Source: Elephas maximus indicus
Taxonomy: Eukaryota; Chordata; Mammalia; Proboscidea; Elephantidae
Assembly (NCBI RefSeq): GCF_024166365.1
Contig: NC_064830.1
Span: forward strand, 85,554,721-85,618,720
Length of the DNA stretch: 64,000 nt
Reading direction: 5' to 3'
Part shown: positions 11,378 to 20,362 of the stretch, piece after piece
Layout of the letters: every line of letters starts with the position of its first letter
How positions within the stretch are numbered: the stretch's first letter is position 1
The notes under the pieces: model-generated
Told to the model about the DNA's origin: nothing
The model's input: only the letters and a program-made list of their open reading frames with translations
Database searches by the model: none
Translations under genes and position numbers: made by a program

Positions 11378-12377
11378 TTTTTTTTTTTAATTTTTATTGA
11401 GCTTCAGGTGAACGTTTACAAATCAAGTCAGTCTGTCACATATAAGTTTATATACACCTTATTCCATACTCCCACTTGCTCTGCCCCTAATGAGTCAGCC
11501 CTTCCAGTCTCTCCTTTCATGACAATTTTGCCAGCTTCCAACCCTCTCTACCCTCCCATCCCCGCTCCAGACAGGCGATGCCAACACAGTCTCAAGTGTC
11601 CACCTGATACAAGTAGCTCACTCTTCATCAGCATCTCTCTCCTACCCACTGTCCAGTCCCTTCCATGTCTGATGAGTTGTCTTAGGGAATGGTTCCTGTC
11701 CTGGGCCAACAGAAGGTTTGGGGACCATGACTGCCGGGATTCTTCTAGTCTCAGTCAGACCATTAAGTATGGTCTTTTTGTGAGAATTTGGGGTCTGCAT
11801 CCCACTGATCTCCTGCTCCCTCAGGGGTTCTCCATTGTGCTCCCTGTCAGGGCAGTCATTGGTTGTGGCCGGGCACCATCTAGTTCTTCTGGTCTCAGGA
11901 TGATGTAAGTCTCTGGTTCATGTGGCCCTTTCTGTCTCTTGGGCTCTTAGTTATCGTGTGACCTTGGTGTTCTTCATTCTCCTTTGATCCAGGTGGGTTG
12001 AGACCAATTGATGCATCTTGGATGGCCGCTCGTTAACATTTAAGACCCCAGACACCACATTTCAAAGTGGGATGCAGAATATTTTCATGATAGAATTATT
12101 TTGCCAATTGACTTAGAAGTCCCCTTAAACCATAGTCCCCAAACCCCTGCCCTTGCTCTGCTGACCTTTGAAGCATTCAGTTTATCCTGGAAACTTCTTT
12201 GCTTTTGGTCCAGTCCAGTCCAGTTGAGCTGACCTTCCATGTATTGAGTATTGTCCTTCCCTTCACCTAAAGTAGTTCTTATCTACTAACTAATCAGTAA
12301 AAAACCCTCTCCTCCGCTCCCCCCCTCGTAACCACAAAAGTATGTGTTCTTTTCAGTTTATACTATTTCTCAAGATC
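11378..12377 (-). other. 3' UTR of the full-length L1
   Basis: About 1 kb from the ORF2 stop to the poly(A). Blocks such as CTAGTTCTTCTGGTCTCAGG (11880-11899) and CATTTAAGACCCCAGACACC (12039-12058) recur at 38.5-39.0 kb and, inverted, at 46.2-46.6 kb. A plus-strand open frame of 213 codons at 11267-11908 runs antisense through it and looks accidental. Confidence 0.9.
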
Positions 12378-15300
12378 TTATACTAGTGGTCTTATACAAT
12401 ATTTGTCCTTTTGCCTCTGACTAATTTCGCTCAGCATAATGCCTTCCAGGTTCCTCCATGTTATGAAATGTTTCACAGATTCGTCACTGTTCTTTATTGA
12501 TGCGTAGTATTCCATTGTGTGACTATACCACAATTTATTTACCCATTCATCCGTTGATGGACACCTTGGTTGCTTCCAGCTTTTTGCTATTGTAAACAGA
12601 GCTGCAATGAACATGGGTGTGCATATATCTGTTCGTGTGAAGGCTCTTATTTCTCTAGGGTATATTCTGAGGAGTGGGATTTCTGGGTTGTATGGTAATT
12701 CTAACTGTTTAAGATACTGCCAGATAGATTTCCAAAGTGGTTGTACCATTTTACATTCCCACCAGCAGTGTATAAGAGTTCCAATCTCTCCGCAGCCTCT
12801 CCCACATTTATTTTGTGTTTTTTGGATTAATGCCAGCCTTGTTGAAGTGAGATGGAATCTCATCGTAGTTTTAATTTGCATTTCTCTAGTGGCTAATGAT
12901 CGAGAGCATTTTCTCATGTATCTGTTAGCTGCCTGAATATCTTCTTTAGTGAAGTGCATGTTCATATCCTTTGCCCACTTCTTGATTGGGTTGTTTGTCT
13001 TTTTGTGGTTGAGTTTTGACAGAATCATATAGATTTTAGAGATCAGGCGCTGGTCGGAGATGTCATAGCTGAAAATTCTTTCCCAGTCTGTAGGTGTTCT
13101 TTTTACTCTTTTGGTGAAGTCTTTAGATGAGCATAGGTGTTTGAGTTTTAGGAGCTCCCAATTATCTGGTTTCTCTTCGTCATTTTTGGTAATGTTTTGT
13201 ATTCTGTTTATGCCTTGTATTAGGGCTCCTAATGTTGTCCCTATTTTTTCTTCCATGATCTTTATCGTTTTAGTCTTTATGTTTAGGTTTTTGATCCACT
13301 TGGAGTTAGTTTTTGTGCATGGTATGAGATATGGGTCCTGTTTCAGTTTTTTGCAAATGGATATCCAGTTATGTTGGCACCATTTATTAAAAAGACTATC
13401 TTTTCCCCAATTAACTGACACTGGGCCTTTGTCAAATATCAGCTCCTCATATATGGATGGATTTATATCTGGGTTCTCCATTCTGTTCCATTGGTCTGTG
13501 TGCCTGTTGTTGTACCAGTACCAGGCTGTTTTGACTACTGTGGCTGTATAATAGGTTCTGAAATCAGGTAGAGTGAGGCCTCCCACTTTCTTCTTCTTTT
13601 TCAGTAATACTTTACTTATCTGAGGCTTCTTTCCCTTCCATATGAAGTTGGTGATTTGTTTCTCCATCACATTAAAAAATGACATTGGAATTTGGATCGG
13701 AAGTGCATTGTATGTATAGATGGCTTTTGGTAGAATAGATATTTTTACTATGTTAAGTCTTCCTATCCATGAGCAAGGTATGTTTTTCCACTTAAGTAGG
13801 TCCTTTTTAGTTTCTTGTAGTAGTACTTTGTAGTTTTCTTTGTACAGGTCTTTTACATCTTTGGTAAGATTTATTTCTAAGTATTTTATCTTCTTGGGGG
13901 CTACTGTGAATGGTATTGATTTGGTGATTTCCTCTTCGAAGTTCTTTTTGTTGATGTAGAGGAATCCAAGTGATTTTTGTATGTTTATCTTATAACCTGA
14001 GACTCTGCCAAACTCTTCTATTAGTTTCAGTAGTTTTCTGGAGGATTCCTTAGGGTTTTCTGTGTATAAGATCATGTGATCTGCAAATAGAGATAATTTT
14101 ACTTCCTCCTTGCCAATCTGGATGCCCTTTATTTCTTTGTCTAGCCTAATTGCTCTGGCTAGGACCTCTAGCCCAATGTTGAATAAGAGCGGTAATAAAG
14201 GGCATCCTTGTCTGGTTCCCGTTCTCAAGGGAAATGCTTTCAGGCTCTCTCCATTTAGAGTGATGTTGGCTGTTGGCTTTGTATAGATGCCCTTTATTAT
14301 GTTGAGGAATTTTCCTTCAATTCCTCTTTTGGTGAGAGTTTTTATCATAAATGGGTGTTGGACTTTGTCAAATGCCTTTTCTGCATCAATTGATAAGATC
14401 ATGTGGTTTTTGTCTTTTGTTTTATTTATATGGTGGATTACATTAATGGTTTTTCTAATATTAAACCAGCCTTGCATACCTGGTATAAATCCCACTTGGT
14501 CATGGTAGATTATTTTTTTGATATGTTCTTGAATTCTATTGGCTAGAATTTTGTTGAGGATTTTTGCATCTATGTTCATGAGGGATATAACCTGGTTTTG
14601 GTATCAGGGATATGGTGGCTTCATAGAATGAGTTAGGTAGTATTCCGTCATTTTCTATGCTTTGAAATACCTTTAGTAGTAGTGGTGTTAACTCTTCTCT
14701 GAAAGTTTGGTAGAACTCTGCAGTAAAGCCATCCGGGACCGGGCTTTTTTTTGTTGGGAGTTTTTTGATTACCGTTTCAATCTCTTTTTTTGTTATGGGT
14801 CTATTTAGTTGTTCTACTTCTGATTGTGTTAGTTTAGGTAGGTAGTGTTTTTCCAGGAATTCATCCATTTCTTCTAGGTTTGCAAATTTGTTAGAGTACA
14901 ATTTTTCATAATAATCTGATATGATTCTTTTAATTTCAGTTGGGTCTGTTGTGATGTGGCCCATCTCGTTTCTTATTCGGGTTATTTGTTTCTGTTCCTG
15001 TATTTCTTTAGGCAGTCTGGCCAATGGTTTATCAATTTTGGTAATTTTTTCAAAGAACCAGCTTTTGGCTTTGTTAATTCTTTCAATTGTTTTTCTGTTC
15101 TCTAATTCATTTAGTTCAGCTCTAATTTTAATTATTTGTTTTGTTCTGGAGCCTGATGGATTCTTTTGTTGCTCACTTTCTATTTGTTCAAGTTGTAGGG
15201 ACAGTTCTCTGATTTTGGCTCTTTCTTCTTTTTGTATGTGTGCATTTATCGATATAAATTGGCCTCTGAGCACTGCTTTTGCTGTGTCCCAGAGGTTTTG

Positions 15301-16148
15301 ATAGGAAGTATTTTCATTCTCGTTGCATTCTATGAATTTCTTTATTCCCTCCTTAATGTCTTCTATAACCCAGTCTTTTTTCAGCAGGGTATTGTTCAGT
15401 TTCCAAGTATTTGATTTCTTTTCCCTAATTTTTCTGTTTTTGATTTCCACTTTTATGTCCTTGTGGTCTGAGAAGATGCTTTGTAATATTTCGATGTTTT
15501 GGATTCTGCAAAGGTTTGTTTTATGACCTAATATGCGGTCCATTCCAGAGAATGTTCCATGTGCGCTAGAAAAAAAAGTATCCTTTGCAGCAGTTGGGTG
15601 GAGAGTTCTGTATAAGTCAATGAGGTCAAGTTGGTTGATTGTAGTAATTAGGTCTTCCGTGTCTCTATTGAGCTTCTTCCTGGATGTCCTGTCCTTCTCC
15701 AAAAGTGGTGTGTTGAAGTCTCCTACTATAATTGTGGAGGTGTCTATCTCACTTTTCAGTTCTGTTAAAATTTGATTTATGTATCTTGCAGCCCTGTCAT
15801 TGGGTGCATAAATATTTAATATGGTTATATCTTCCTGGTCAGTTGTCCCTTTTATCATTATGTAGTGTCCTTCTTTATCCTTTGTGGTGGATTTAACTTT
15901 AAAGTCTATTTTGTCAGAAATTAATATTGCTACTCCTGCTCTTTTTTACTTATTGTTTGCTTGATATATTTTTTTCCATCCTTTGAGTTTTAGTTTGTGT
16001 CTCTAAGTCTAAGGTGTGTCTCTTGTAGGCAGCATATAGATGGATCGTGTTTCTTTATCCAGTCTGAGACTCTTTGTCTCTTTATTGGTGCATTTAGTCC
16101 ATTTACATTCAGCGTTATTATAGATAAATATGTGTTTAGTGCTGTCAT
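12378..16148 (-). pseudogene. ORF2: L1 ORF2 (endonuclease / reverse transcriptase), broken
   Basis: ORF2p makes L1 cDNA at a nicked target. The start is taken at the ATG at 16148, which opens into MTALNTYLSIITLNVNGLN. The apurinic-type endonuclease follows, then the RT ([13 protein letters not shown] box) and the C-terminal zinc-knuckle pattern CX3CX7HX4C ([19 protein letters not shown]). About 1250 codons, close to the usual ORF2 length. There are four visible lesions: a frameshift near 15995, a TAA stop at 15946-15948, a deletion of some tens of bases near 14590 that shifts the frame between the PKPG segment and [10 protein letters not shown], and a FADH box at 14076-14087 where FADD is expected. 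The remaining open parts are 440 codons (14536-15858) and 733 codons (12378-14579). It cannot make a working enzyme. Confidence 0.93.
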
Positions 16149-16558
16149 TTTGATGCCTTTTTATGTGTGTTGTTGACAATTTCATTTTTCCACTTACTTT
16201 TTTGTGCTGAGACGTTTTTCTTTGTAAATTGTGTGTTCCTCATTTTCATAGTATTTGGCTTTATGTTTGCTAAGTCGTTACTTTTTTTGGTTTTTATTTT
16301 GAGTTATGGAGTTGTTATACCTCTTTGTGGTTACCTTAATATTTACCCCTATTTTTCTAAGTAAAACCTAACTTGTATTGTCCTATATCGCCTTGTATCC
16401 CTCTCCATTTGGCAGTTCTATGCCACCTATATTTAGTCCCTCTTTTTGATTATTGTGATCTTTTACATATTGACTTCAATGATTCCCTGTTTTGAGAGGT
16501 TTTTTTTTTTTTAATTAATCTTAATTTGTTTTTTGTGATTTCCCTATTTGAGTTGATA
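16149..16558 (-). other. L1 inter-ORF region, about 410 nt
   Basis: Lies between the ORF1 stop and the chosen ORF2 ATG. Much longer than the 63-nt spacer of human L1. It contains T-rich runs on the plus strand near 16500-16515 and no open frame of note. Confidence 0.7.
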
Positions 16559-17629
16559 TCAGGATGGTCTGTTCTGTGACCTTGTGTTGTGCTGGTATCT
16601 GATATTATTGGTTTTCTGACCAATTTCCTTTACTATTTCTTTTTTTTTTGGTTTGGTTTTTGCAAATTCTCTAAGCTTGTGTTTATCTGTAAATATCTTA
16701 ATTTCGCCTTCATATTTCAGAGAGAGTTTTGCTGGATATACGATCCTTGGCTGGCAATTTTTCTTCTTCAGTGCTCTGTATATGTCATCCCATTGCCTTT
16801 TTGCCTGCATGGTTTCTGCTGAGTAGTCTGAACTTATTCTTATTGATTCTCCCTTGTAGAAGACCTTTCTTTTATCCCTGGCTGCTTTTAAAATTTTCTC
16901 TTTATCTTTGGTTTTGGCAAGTTTGATGATAATATGTCTTGGTGTTTTTCTTTTTGGATCAATCTTAAATGGGGTTCGATGAGCATCTTGGATAGATATC
17001 CTTTCGTCTTTCATGGTGTCAGGGAAGTTTTCTCTCAGCAGATCTTCAGCTATTCTCTCTGTGTTTTCTGTTATCCCTCCCTGTTCTGGGACTCCAATCA
17101 CATGCAAGTTATCCTTCTTGATGGAGTCCCACATGATTCTTACGGTTTCTTCATTTTTTTTAATTATTTTATCTGATTTTTTTTCAGCTATATTGGTGTT
17201 AATTCCCTGGGCTTCCAGATTTCCCACTCTGCATTCCAGTTGCTCGAGTCTGCTCCTCTGACTTCCTATTGCGTTGTCTAATCCTGTAATTTTATTGTTA
17301 ATCTTTTGGATTTCTGCATGCTGTCTCTCTATGGATTCTTGCAAGTTATTAATTTTTCCACTATGTTCTTGAATAATCTTTTTGAGTTCTTCAACTGCTT
17401 TATCAGTGTGTTCCTTGGCTTTTTCTGTAGTTTGCCTTATTTCATTTCCGAGGTCATCCCTGATGTCTTGAAGCATTCTGTAAATTAGTTTTTTATATTC
17501 TGTATCTGGCAATTCCAGGATTGTATCTTCATTTGGGAAAGATTTTGATTCTTTAGTTTGGGGGGTTGTAGAAGCTGTCATGGTCTGTTTCTTTATGTGG
17601 TTTGATATCGACTGCTGTCTCTGAGCCAT
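16559..17629 (-). CDS. ORF1: L1 ORF1 protein, intact reading frame
   Basis: ORF1p is the trimeric RNA-binding chaperone of the L1 ribonucleoprotein. The frame is open for 356 codons from MAQRQQSISN. An in-frame ATG 13 codons upstream (17668) exists, but MAQRQQ is the more likely start. Order of parts: a short charged N-terminus (1-44), a coiled coil with heptad-like spacing (about 45-142), an RRM-type region starting near DNLHVIGVPE (173-182), and a C-terminal domain with PRHIIIKLAK (230-239), AARDKRKVFYKG (249-260) and SAETMQAKRQW (270-280). The end is basic. Length is slightly above the human protein (338). No stop or frameshift is visible, in contrast to ORF2. Whether it is translated is unknown. 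Confidence 0.92.
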   Translation of the reverse strand: MAQRQQSISNHIKKQTMTASTTPQTKESKSFPNEDTILELPDTEYKKLIYRMLQDIRDDLGNEIRQTTEKAKEHTDKAVEELKKIIQEHSGKINNLQESIERQHAEIQKINNKITGLDNAIGSQRSRLEQLECRVGNLEAQGINTNIAEKKSDKIIKKNEETVRIMWDSIKKDNLHVIGVPEQGGITENTERIAEDLLRENFPDTMKDERISIQDAHRTPFKIDPKRKTPRHIIIKLAKTKDKEKILKAARDKRKVFYKGESIRISSDYSAETMQAKRQWDDIYRALKKKNCQPRIVYPAKLSLKYEGEIKIFTDKHKLREFAKTKPKKKEIVKEIGQKTNNIRYQHNTRSQNRPS

Positions 17630-18659
17630 CACTAATATATTGTAGTGATTTATTCTATATTTGCTCACTGAGTCTTATCTTGTTTTGTTTTCTTTCAATA
17701 TATGTAGATGGGCTACTAGATTGTGCTGTCTTGATTGTTGTAGCCCTTGACTCACTTATGACCTATTACCAGCTGGTTTGGGCTGTTACCAGATATATAT
17801 GCCTGAGTCCATTCACTATTCTTGAGTAGAATCTGATTTTAGGTCATCAGGTGTGTGATGCAGACTGTCACCTATCCACCAAAGAAGTAGTGGTGATAGT
17901 TGTGTGCACCAGATTCTAGTAGTAGCTGGGGTTCACCCTCCAGGGTGGCAGGATGCTGACAGGCTTCCCCCAAGTGTCAGTGAGGTAGGTGTGTCTCTAT
18001 TCCTAAAGCACTTTGGTGGGTGGGCCTTGCAGCTGTACCTTAGGCCCCCAATGCAAGTACCTCTACAGATTGGTAGGTGTCACCCTCCTTAGACCCCTAA
18101 GGCAGGGGGCTAGGTGGTCTTGGGGGAGCTTCAGCCCTCAGTTCCCTGTTGTGGGTCAGTGAGAGCTCTGTTGAGTACGCAGAGATATCAGACCTGGGAA
18201 ACTTGTCTTTCCAGTAAATCCGCTAAAACAATTGCAGTCAGATCCCTATCAGAAATGCCTTTGCATTATAATAGCCACCTTGTTCCCCGTAGGGATGAAA
18301 GCCTGCCACTGTGGGTCACATATGCTTGGCTGGAGCTGGTTCTGTTTTTAGTCCAATTAGGGAAGGATTTTTGGTCCCTGGGTTTTTTGTAGTTGCTTCT
18401 CTCAGGCCAGAAGAATGGGTTAGGAAAATACCAAAAAAAAAAAAAAAAAAAGGAAAAGAAAAACCACGGAGCAGTTCTCCCTTTGGCTCAGGAAATTCCA
18501 ATATTAATGAAGCAGCCTGGGAAGGGGAGGGGAGGGTTTAGATAAACAGGAGAGAGTAGCACCCCGGGATATAGACAAAGTTACTTATCTTGCTTGGCGA
18601 TGATTGTTTTATCCGAGATTCCCGAGGGGCGCGTCGACTGTGTGCGCTGGCTGGATAGA

Positions 18660-19200
18660 GATTGCCCCCGAGGGTCAGGCCTGCGTCCGTGCTTGCGCTG
18701 TCTCAGAAGCTGTGGTCATTTCCTCCGCTGCCAGTCCAAAGCCCAGCGTCAAGGTTCCCCAGCTGGGACGCTGCACTCCTGGCTCCAAAACCAGTCACTG
18801 CCTCCCGGTGACTTCTCCTCCTGCCAGCCGTGTTGCTGTGCTGCCTGTGTGCACTGGCTGGGCTTCCCCCGAGGTCAGTTCAGGCGGCTGGGGCTGCACC
18901 CTGTGTTTGCACCGTCACAGGATGCCGTGCTCAGCTCCCCTGCGCCCAGTCCCAAGCCCCGTGCCAAGGTTCCCCGGCTGGGACGCCGCACTCCTGGCTC
19001 CAAAACCAGTTGCTGCCTCCTGGCGACTTCTCCTCCTGCCAGCCATGTCACCGAGCCGTCCGCACGGACTGGATGGGCCCCCTTCTGAGGTCAGTTCAGG
19101 GGGTAGGGCTGCGCCCATGTTTGCGCCGTCACAGGATGCCGTGCTCAGCTCTCCTGCACCCAGTCCAAAGCCCGGCGCCAAGGTTTCCTGACTGGGACAC
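18660..19200 (-). repeat. Tandem repeat of about 215 bp in the L1 5' UTR
   Basis: The block CAAGGTTCCCC..CTGGGAC occurs at 18750, 18965 and 19179 (spacing 215 and 214). GAGGTCAGTTCAGG occurs at 18871 and 19087 (216). CACAGGATGCCGTGCTCAGCT occurs around 18917 and 19132. The left-most unit is more diverged. About 2.5 units in all, arranged like the promoter monomers of rodent L1s. Confidence 0.9.
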
Positions 19201-19388
19201 TGGCTCCAGGGTCCGAAAACAGTCGCTGCTTCCCCGTGGTTGTTCGTTCTCGGTCTCTGTCCCTCAGGTCAACTCTTTAAATCTGTGTTTATTGGTCAGG
19301 GTTCATAGATTGTCATGTATGTGACCGATTTACTTGTTTTTCCGAGTCTTTGTTGCAAGAGGGATCCGAGGTAGCGTCTCCCTAGTCA

Positions 19389-19398
19389 GCCATCTTGG
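19389..19398 (-). promoter_or_regulatory. YY1-type site at the L1 5' end
   Basis: CCAAGATGGC on the minus strand, about 10 bases from the L1 5' end. In human L1 the same motif at the same place binds YY1 and sets the transcription start. Confidence 0.7.
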
Positions 19399-19408
19399 CC
19401 TCACCTCC

Positions 19409-19415
19409 AAGAGTC
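19409..19415. repeat. Target-site duplication of the full-length L1 (right copy)
   Basis: AAGAGTC, identical to 11371-11377, immediately follows the L1 5' terminus CACCTCC (plus strand). Confidence 0.85.
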
Positions 19416-19528
19416 ATGTTTCTGAAACATTTTTTTTAATGTGTGTGATTTCGTATCATATATGTCTGCAAATGTTAGTGATACAATTTTAAAGTTTTCT
19501 TCTGTTTCTCCAGTGAAGTGTAATTTTG

Positions 19529-19695
19529 TTGTTGTTGTTATTGTTAGGTGCCGTCAAGTCGATTCTGACCCATGGGGACCCTATAGGACAAAGTAGAACT
19601 GCCCCGTGGGTTTCCGAGGAGTGGCTGGTGGATTTGAACTGCCGACCTTTTGGTTAGCAGCCAAGCTCTTAACCACTGTGTTACCAGGGTTCCAA
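19529..19695 (-). mobile_element. AfroSINE with BovB-like tail
   Basis: The 3' end on the minus strand is CGGCACCTAACAATAACAAC, the same as the BovB end. The core ATAGGACAAAGTAGAACTGC and the head AAGCTCTTAACCACTGTG are present. Confidence 0.9.
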
Positions 19696-20135
19696 TTTTT
19701 TAGGGGTACATTTTCTCTTTTATGAGTTTGGTGCCTTTCTTTCATGGCACTGGTTTTCTTCATAGGTTGAATTGGAGCTAGAAATCTAGATCTCACATAA
19801 TTTTGCCTCAAAACTTTGTGGGCATTGCTTCTCTGCCTCCTAATGTTTAGTATTGTTTTATGGTTTTATATCTTGGAGTTTTTAAGTTATTCTTTTGTCT
19901 ATTGAAAGATAAGCATACCCTCAGGGATTGCAAAATATTTGGGAAATAACAATATTTAAAAAAACAGGAAACACTTTTTATAAACTGATGAACTAACACC
20001 CTAAGATAGGGAAATGGGAAAATTGGAAATAGGGAAAGACTGTAAGGACAATTCACATGCTAAGGATTATTAGGTAAGAAATAACACTCAAAACATTTTA
20101 TAGGCCAATATGATAAAGAACTATTAAAGATCTTG
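19696..20135. other. AT-rich sequence, probably old L1
   Basis: Non-coding. Phrases such as CTCTGCCTCCTAATGTTTAG are compatible with a decayed L1, but I cannot assign it. Confidence 0.35.
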
Positions 20136-20326
20136 AAATATGTTATAAACCAAAGCCAAACCCAGTGCCGTTGAGTCAATTCCGACTCATAGTGACCCTA
20201 TAGGACAGAGTAGAACTGCCCCATAGAGTTTCCAAGGAGCGCCTGGAGGATTTGAACTGCCAACCCTTTGATTAGCAGCCGTAGCACTTAACCACTACGC
20301 CACCAGGGTTTCCTAAATATGTTATA
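20136..20326 (-). mobile_element. AfroSINE with 12-bp target-site duplication
   Basis: The SINE itself spans 20148-20314. AAATATGTTATA flanks it exactly at 20136-20147 and 20315-20326. The core is close to the family consensus as judged from its neighbours, so it is a fairly recent insertion. Confidence 0.95.
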
Positions 20327-20362
20327 TATATATATATATAAATATATACTATTATATATATA
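20321..20362. repeat. (TA)n tract
   Basis: TA-rich dinucleotide repeat beside the SINE, extending from the right target-site copy. Confidence 0.85.

Larger units (their letters stand above)
11378..19408 (-). mobile_element. L1: Full-length L1 retrotransposon
   Basis: An about 8.03-kb LINE-1 in minus orientation with every part present: 5' UTR (17630-19408) beginning GGAGGTGAGGCCAAGATGGC, ORF1 (16559-17629), an inter-ORF gap of about 410 nt, ORF2 (12378-16148, broken), a roughly 1-kb 3' UTR and a poly(A) tail seen as the T run at 11378-11388. The 7-bp duplication AAGAGTC flanks it. The plus-strand nick site reads CTTTCA/AAGAG, acceptable for L1 endonuclease. The 3' UTR is shared with copies at 38.5 and 46.2 kb, so the family has been active in this lineage. 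It replicates by target-primed reverse transcription. This copy is disabled by its ORF2 lesions. Confidence 0.95.
17630..19408 (-). promoter_or_regulatory. L1 5' UTR with internal promoter region
   Basis: About 1.78 kb. The distal part (18590-19360) is GC- and CpG-rich, unlike the AT-rich window. The extreme 5' end reads GGAGGTGAGGCCAAGATGGC on the minus strand, as L1 promoters do. A ~215-bp tandem repeat lies in the GC-rich part. A poly-A run at 18432-18451 separates it from the ORF1-proximal part. Confidence 0.8.

Noticed and set aside
11267..11908. 213-codon plus-strand frame
   Set aside because: It runs antisense through the L1 3' UTR and starts in flanking sequence. The corresponding frame is not kept in the copies at 38.5 and 46.2 kb.
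12607..17176. Many plus-strand frames of 60-146 codons
   Set aside because: They are antisense shadows of L1 ORF1 and ORF2.
18660..19200. Regular repeats as a CRISPR-like or satellite array
   Set aside because: The ~215-bp units are confined to the L1 5' UTR, have no spacers and are explained as promoter monomers.
18590..19360. GC-rich block as a host CpG-island promoter
   Set aside because: It lies within the L1 between the 5' terminus and ORF1, inside the duplicated target site, so it belongs to the element.
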